A stretch of 64,000 nt of DNA from contig JAHDES010000002.1 of the NCBI GenBank assembly GCA_020628645.1, positions 218,832 through 282,831 on the forward strand, in the 5' to 3' direction. Numbering within the stretch: the stretch's first letter is position 1; every line of letters begins with the position of its first letter. Shown one piece after another: positions 60,673 through 64,000 of the stretch. This DNA comes from Saprospiraceae bacterium. Its GTDB lineage: Bacteria; Bacteroidota; Bacteroidia; Chitinophagales; Saprospiraceae. The position numbers were made by a program, and so were the translations under genes. Below the pieces are notes generated by a model. It did no database searches. It was not told the origin of the DNA and worked only from the letters and a program-made list of their open reading frames with translations.

Positions 60673-61797
60673 TTAATCTTTATTCTTTTTACGTTTTTTC
60701 TTTTTAGAAGGTTTATTTTCAAGAATAGAAATCACAGAAGCTTTTAAATCGGGATAATGAAATTCTTCATCAAAAGCATATTGTACATAACTGGTATGTC
60801 CTGTATTATCATTTTTACCCAAAATATATTTCTTTTCCATCATACTGACAGCAAAACTATGCTCTGTTTGCACTGAAAATTCTACTCGATTTTCTTTATT
60901 TAACACATAAAAAATATGTTTGTAATAGAGCTTATCTTTTGGCTCTTCATATTTTTCAAACGCCATAATCCGTTTATCTTCCCACTCAAATTGATCAAAA
61001 CAAAACATATCTTTTTGATTGTCGGGTAAATTTCCTGTCTCAAAAGCACGATACATACTAGTTTTTAAGCGATTGGCTGCTTCAAAATTTTGTTGCGCAT
61101 AAAATACTTGTATTTGTTTAGCGATTACCTGATAATCTAAAGGACGAAGATCCAATACTTTAGAAAATGCTTCTTCTGCTTTTGTGTAATTTTCATATAG
61201 ATATTCGATAAGCCCAATATTGAATACACAATCAATGTATGATTCTCCAAACGGGTCAATTTCTTTTGCTGCTAAATAATAAGCACCAAGTGCTTCGTCT
61301 AAACGATTTAAATCATTTAAGGTTTGCGCCTGCATAATATAGGCACGATCTTGACATTCGGGTAGTAAAATAGCTTTTTTGTATTGTGTCAGTGCCGCTT
61401 CTAATTTGTTGGAGTTAAAATAAGCATCTCCTAAACCGACATAGTAAATAGCGTTTTTATCATCAAGTGAGATACATTTTTCGTAAGATTGAATAGCTTC
61501 AGGATATTGATCGTTATACAATTGACTAGTTCCTTTAAAAAAATGATAATCTGGATTAGCATCATCAAATTGAATGGCTTTTTCAAAGCAAATAACGGCC
61601 TTTTCGTCTTGTGCTAAATGATAATAACTCATTCCCAAGATATAAACAGCTCTTTCACTTAGATTATCATTGATACTATAGCTTTTAATGATGTTTTCAT
61701 ACGCTTGCGCCCTATACAATTCATCTATCGTTTGTGAAAAAAGAGGGAAATATAATTGAATTATAAAAATGAAAACTCCTATTTTTCTTATGTTCAT
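60673..61797 (-). CDS. exported TPR-repeat protein
   Basis: A 374-aa protein. The signal peptide covers about 1-22 (ends LFSQ). From about 40 to 240 there are five or six TPR units, such as AVICFEKAIQFDDANPDYHFF and AIQSYEKCISLDDKNAIYY. The C-terminal part is different, Phe- and Tyr-rich, and ends in a Lys-rich tail (KKKKRKKNKD). It is probably a periplasmic scaffold protein of unknown partner. The gene stands alone. Confidence 0.88.
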   Translation of the reverse strand: MNIRKIGVFIFIIQLYFPLFSQTIDELYRAQAYENIIKSYSINDNLSERAVYILGMSYYHLAQDEKAVICFEKAIQFDDANPDYHFFKGTSQLYNDQYPEAIQSYEKCISLDDKNAIYYVGLGDAYFNSNKLEAALTQYKKAILLPECQDRAYIMQAQTLNDLNRLDEALGAYYLAAKEIDPFGESYIDCVFNIGLIEYLYENYTKAEEAFSKVLDLRPLDYQVIAKQIQVFYAQQNFEAANRLKTSMYRAFETGNLPDNQKDMFCFDQFEWEDKRIMAFEKYEEPKDKLYYKHIFYVLNKENRVEFSVQTEHSFAVSMMEKKYILGKNDNTGHTSYVQYAFDEEFHYPDLKASVISILENKPSKKKKRKKNKD

Positions 61798-61874
61798 GTG
61801 ATTAATTTAAAGCTACATTTATAGCCTGTTGTAAATTAGGATAGCGACTAAAGGTAATTATGAATGTTACAGCA

Positions 61875-63071
61875 TTAATCAAAAGCCTGACCCAAATCCT
61901 CTATAATATCCGCTACATTTTCAATACCTACAGAAAGACGAATGAGTCCATCCGTAATACCATTTCTCAATCGTATTTCCTTGGCAACATTTAAATGAGA
62001 CATAGAGGCTGGATGTAAAATGAGTGTATCCACGTCACCCAAAGTAGGGGCGAGGGTACAAAATTGAATACGATTCATGAATCGTATCCCAGCTTCTAAT
62101 CCTCCTTTTAATTCAAAACTAAGCATGCCACCAAAAGCACGCATTTGCTTTTTAGCGACTTCATGATCGGGATGTGAAGATAGTCCATTGTAATTAACCC
62201 GTTCGACCTGCGAATGTTGTTCCAAATATTCAGCAATAGACATGGCATTCGTACTATGACGGTTCATTCGCAACTCTAAAGTTTTAATGCCATTATTAAT
62301 TAACCAAGCATCAAAAGGATTACAATTTGTACCTAACAGTTTCATGGCAGTCCAAACTTTTTCTTTCATAAAAGAAATATCTCGACTAACGACTGCACCA
62401 GCAATCGAATTTCCATGTCCGTTTAAGTACTTCGTGGTAGAGTGTACAATGTAATCTATTCCAAAACGGAAGGGTTGTTGGAGGTAAGGGGTACAAAACG
62501 TATTATCTATAGCAGTTTTAATGCCATATTTTTGTGACAGGCTAGCTAAAGCCCCTAAATCCACACAAGCAAGGGTTGGATTAGCGGGTGTTTCAAAATA
62601 AGCCAACTTGATTTTGGGTTCCTTTTTGAGAATTTTTTCTACTTCTGCTAAATTAGTGAGATCCGTAAAAATAGTTTCAACGCCCAAAGGTTGTAGAATT
62701 TTTAATAATAACTCAGTCGTTCCGCCGTACAAATTGCCTTGTGTGAGGACTTTATCCCCTGTTTTTACACAAGCTAAAAGGAGCGTAGAAATCGCAGACA
62801 TGCCAGAACTAAATAAAATAGCACTGGCTTCTTCATCCATTCCAAAAGTTTCTAATTGAGCAATTTTATCTGCTACAACTTCAATGGTCGGATTGCCATA
62901 ACGTCCATACACATGGCCTTTTTCTTTTCCTGTAAAAATATTTATACCATGATCTATAGAATCAAATTCAAAACTAGAAGTTGCATAAATAGGAAGCTGA
63001 TGGGGTTTGGTGGTACGCTTATCCGCTAATTCGTGAGAACAGAAAGAACCAAAACCAATTTTTTTAGACAT
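61875..63071 (-). CDS. PLP-dependent enzyme of the Cys/Met metabolism family (methionine gamma-lyase / cystathionine gamma-synthase-like)
   Basis: A 398-aa aminotransferase-fold enzyme. The PLP Lys214 is in HSTTKYLNGHGN, with YGRYGNPT (56-62) and AIDNTFCTPYLQ as family hallmarks. The order and length match cystathionine gamma-synthase, cystathionine beta/gamma-lyase and methionine gamma-lyase, which differ only in a few residues. The neighbouring genes give no pathway hint, so the exact reaction is uncertain; a methionine gamma-lyase-like role is my first guess. Confidence 0.9.
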   Translation of the reverse strand: MSKKIGFGSFCSHELADKRTTKPHQLPIYATSSFEFDSIDHGINIFTGKEKGHVYGRYGNPTIEVVADKIAQLETFGMDEEASAILFSSGMSAISTLLLACVKTGDKVLTQGNLYGGTTELLLKILQPLGVETIFTDLTNLAEVEKILKKEPKIKLAYFETPANPTLACVDLGALASLSQKYGIKTAIDNTFCTPYLQQPFRFGIDYIVHSTTKYLNGHGNSIAGAVVSRDISFMKEKVWTAMKLLGTNCNPFDAWLINNGIKTLELRMNRHSTNAMSIAEYLEQHSQVERVNYNGLSSHPDHEVAKKQMRAFGGMLSFELKGGLEAGIRFMNRIQFCTLAPTLGDVDTLILHPASMSHLNVAKEIRLRNGITDGLIRLSVGIENVADIIEDLGQAFD

Positions 63072-63170
63072 AGAAATTCATTGTACTTTATCAAATAAAT
63101 AGCAAAGTACGACCTAAAATTGGTAATACAAAAATTAGGAGAATATCAGCTTTCTTTTGTTGACATATTT

Positions 63171-64000
63171 CTAATAATAATTCTTTCGTCGAACGCCAGC
63201 AGCATGTTTAGCAAGACGAATAACTTGACAGGTATAGCCAAATTCATTATCATACCAAGCATAAATGGTAGCAGATAAGCCATCAGGCGATACAATCGTT
63301 GAGGGAGCGTCCAAAACGGAAGTGGTCGTCATGCCAACTGCCTGAGAAGAAACATATTCCGTTGAATCTGAATAGTGAATTTGTTCAAAGAAATCCGTTC
63401 CTAAACAAGCTTCTTTTAAAATATTTACCAGTTCATCTCTTGTTGTCACTTTTTTCAAATGTAGATTCATAATAGCTAAAGAGACATTGGGTGTGGGTAC
63501 TCGAATTGCATTACCCGTAAGTTTGCCAGCGAGTTGAGGTAAGACTTTAGACACTGCTTTGGCTGCCCCCGTAGTAGTTAATACCATATTTGTTGCGGCG
63601 CCTCTTCCTCGTCGCGGTTTTTTATGAAAGTTATCCAGCAGATTTTGATCAGAAGTATAAGCATGGATGGTTTCAATATGACCCTTTTCAATTCCAAAAT
63701 TATTTTCAATTACAGACAAAATTGGAACAATAGCATTAGTCGTACAAGAAGCCGCGCAGTATACTGGGTCTTTATTTGTATATAATTCACTATGATTAAC
63801 ACCAAAAACAATATTCGGAACATCTTTCGCAGGAGCAGTTAACATGACTTGTGCAATACCTGGACGAAGGTGTCCACTTAAACTGGCTTTGTCTCGCCAA
63901 ACGCCAGTATTATCTATTAAAAGGGCATTATGTATACCATATTCGGTGTAATTAATTTCACTAGGTTTTCCAGCAAATATCATTTGTACAGGATTCCCAT
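63171..64000 (-). CDS. gap: glyceraldehyde-3-phosphate dehydrogenase, partial (5' end beyond the window)
   Basis: The reading frame runs off the right edge; 276 codons are visible, with GNPVQM before the first internal Met. The active Cys is in AASCTTNAIVP and the general base His in ETIHAYTSDQN. The C-terminal YDNEFGYTCQVI is typical. Before the catalytic Cys there is a longer segment with HLRPGIAQVMLTAPAKDVPNIVFGVNH, as in the long GAPDH (about 480 aa) of Bacteroidota. It acts in glycolysis or gluconeogenesis. Confidence 0.95.
   Translation of the reverse strand, partial: GNPVQMIFAGKPSEINYTEYGIHNALLIDNTGVWRDKASLSGHLRPGIAQVMLTAPAKDVPNIVFGVNHSELYTNKDPVYCAASCTTNAIVPILSVIENNFGIEKGHIETIHAYTSDQNLLDNFHKKPRRGRGAATNMVLTTTGAAKAVSKVLPQLAGKLTGNAIRVPTPNVSLAIMNLHLKKVTTRDELVNILKEACLGTDFFEQIHYSDSTEYVSSQAVGMTTTSVLDAPSTIVSPDGLSATIYAWYDNEFGYTCQVIRLAKHAAGVRRKNYY

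Noticed and set aside
1-64000. Prophage, transposase, integrase or CRISPR-Cas
   Set aside because: No ORF shows the motifs of such proteins; the only mobile-like signals are small non-coding inverted repeats.

Overview
The window reads as a chromosome segment of a low-GC member of the Bacteroidota, probably of the class Saprospiria. Several exported proteins end in the type A sorting domain of the type IX secretion system. Many upstream regions carry a TAnnTTTG -7 box and lack Shine-Dalgarno sequences. The cell has SDR-type threonine dehydrogenase, GIN-domain (DUF2807) and choice-of-anchor B proteins, and EAD/TPR proteins of a kind typical of Saprospiraceae-like genomes. There is no CRISPR array, prophage, transposase, rRNA or tRNA. 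The one stable RNA gene is the small SRP RNA at about 38174-38267.

Layout: 1-6.4 kb is the tryptophan operon trp(E)-G-D-C-F-B-A, followed by a Thermotoga-type DAHP synthase. 6.5-7.6 kb holds two unknown small or exported proteins. 7.6-10.1 kb is a histidine kinase/response regulator pair divergent from a Cys-rich exported protein; four 7-mers at an 11-bp period lie between them. 10.2-15.6 kb has an AlkC-type DNA glycosylase, lipoproteins, a T9SS cargo protein, a YihY-type membrane protein and a thioesterase. 15.8-24.4 kb has dihydrolipoyl dehydrogenase, a DUF1573-like protein, P5C dehydrogenase, a degenerate exonuclease-like protein, a GNAT enzyme, a LytS/LytTR two-component pair and a sirtuin. 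24.5-29.4 kb has an ECF sigma factor with a large putative anti-sigma protein, a lipoprotein, a 57-aa DUF2256 gene, a heme-copper oxidase subunit III and an acyl-CoA thioesterase.

29.5-32.2 kb is the most unusual part: three overlapping genes, beginning with an EAD11-like protein, that share a short beta-strand repeat and end in a TPR protein. It resembles the adaptor part of an NTPase/EAD conflict system but has no effector that I can see. 32.2-38.0 kb is one 1938-aa surface protein with 19 Ig-like repeats. 38.4-45 kb has transaldolase, a 1607-aa RHS/YD protein and a small T9SS partner. 45-51.2 kb is a four-gene glycan operon with a sulfotransferase. 51.2-64 kb is mostly housekeeping: NamZ-like hydrolase, DnaQ/GIY-YIG fusion, Nudix, threonine-to-glycine pathway (tdh-kbl), an orphan HsdR-N nuclease, MBL hydrolase, RNase D, a TPR protein, a Cys/Met-metabolism PLP enzyme and a GAPDH cut by the window edge.

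Four kinds of short intergenic repeat stand out. A hairpin element with TTCTTAGACAAATT ends occurs twice, once inside the trp operon. An element with AATACACTGTAATC ends flanks a perfect 20-bp palindrome just before the EAD cassette. A third element has GTATGTCTAAATTT-like ends. A 15-bp tandem repeat precedes the DAHP synthase gene. All family assignments rest on reading motifs by eye; no database search was run.
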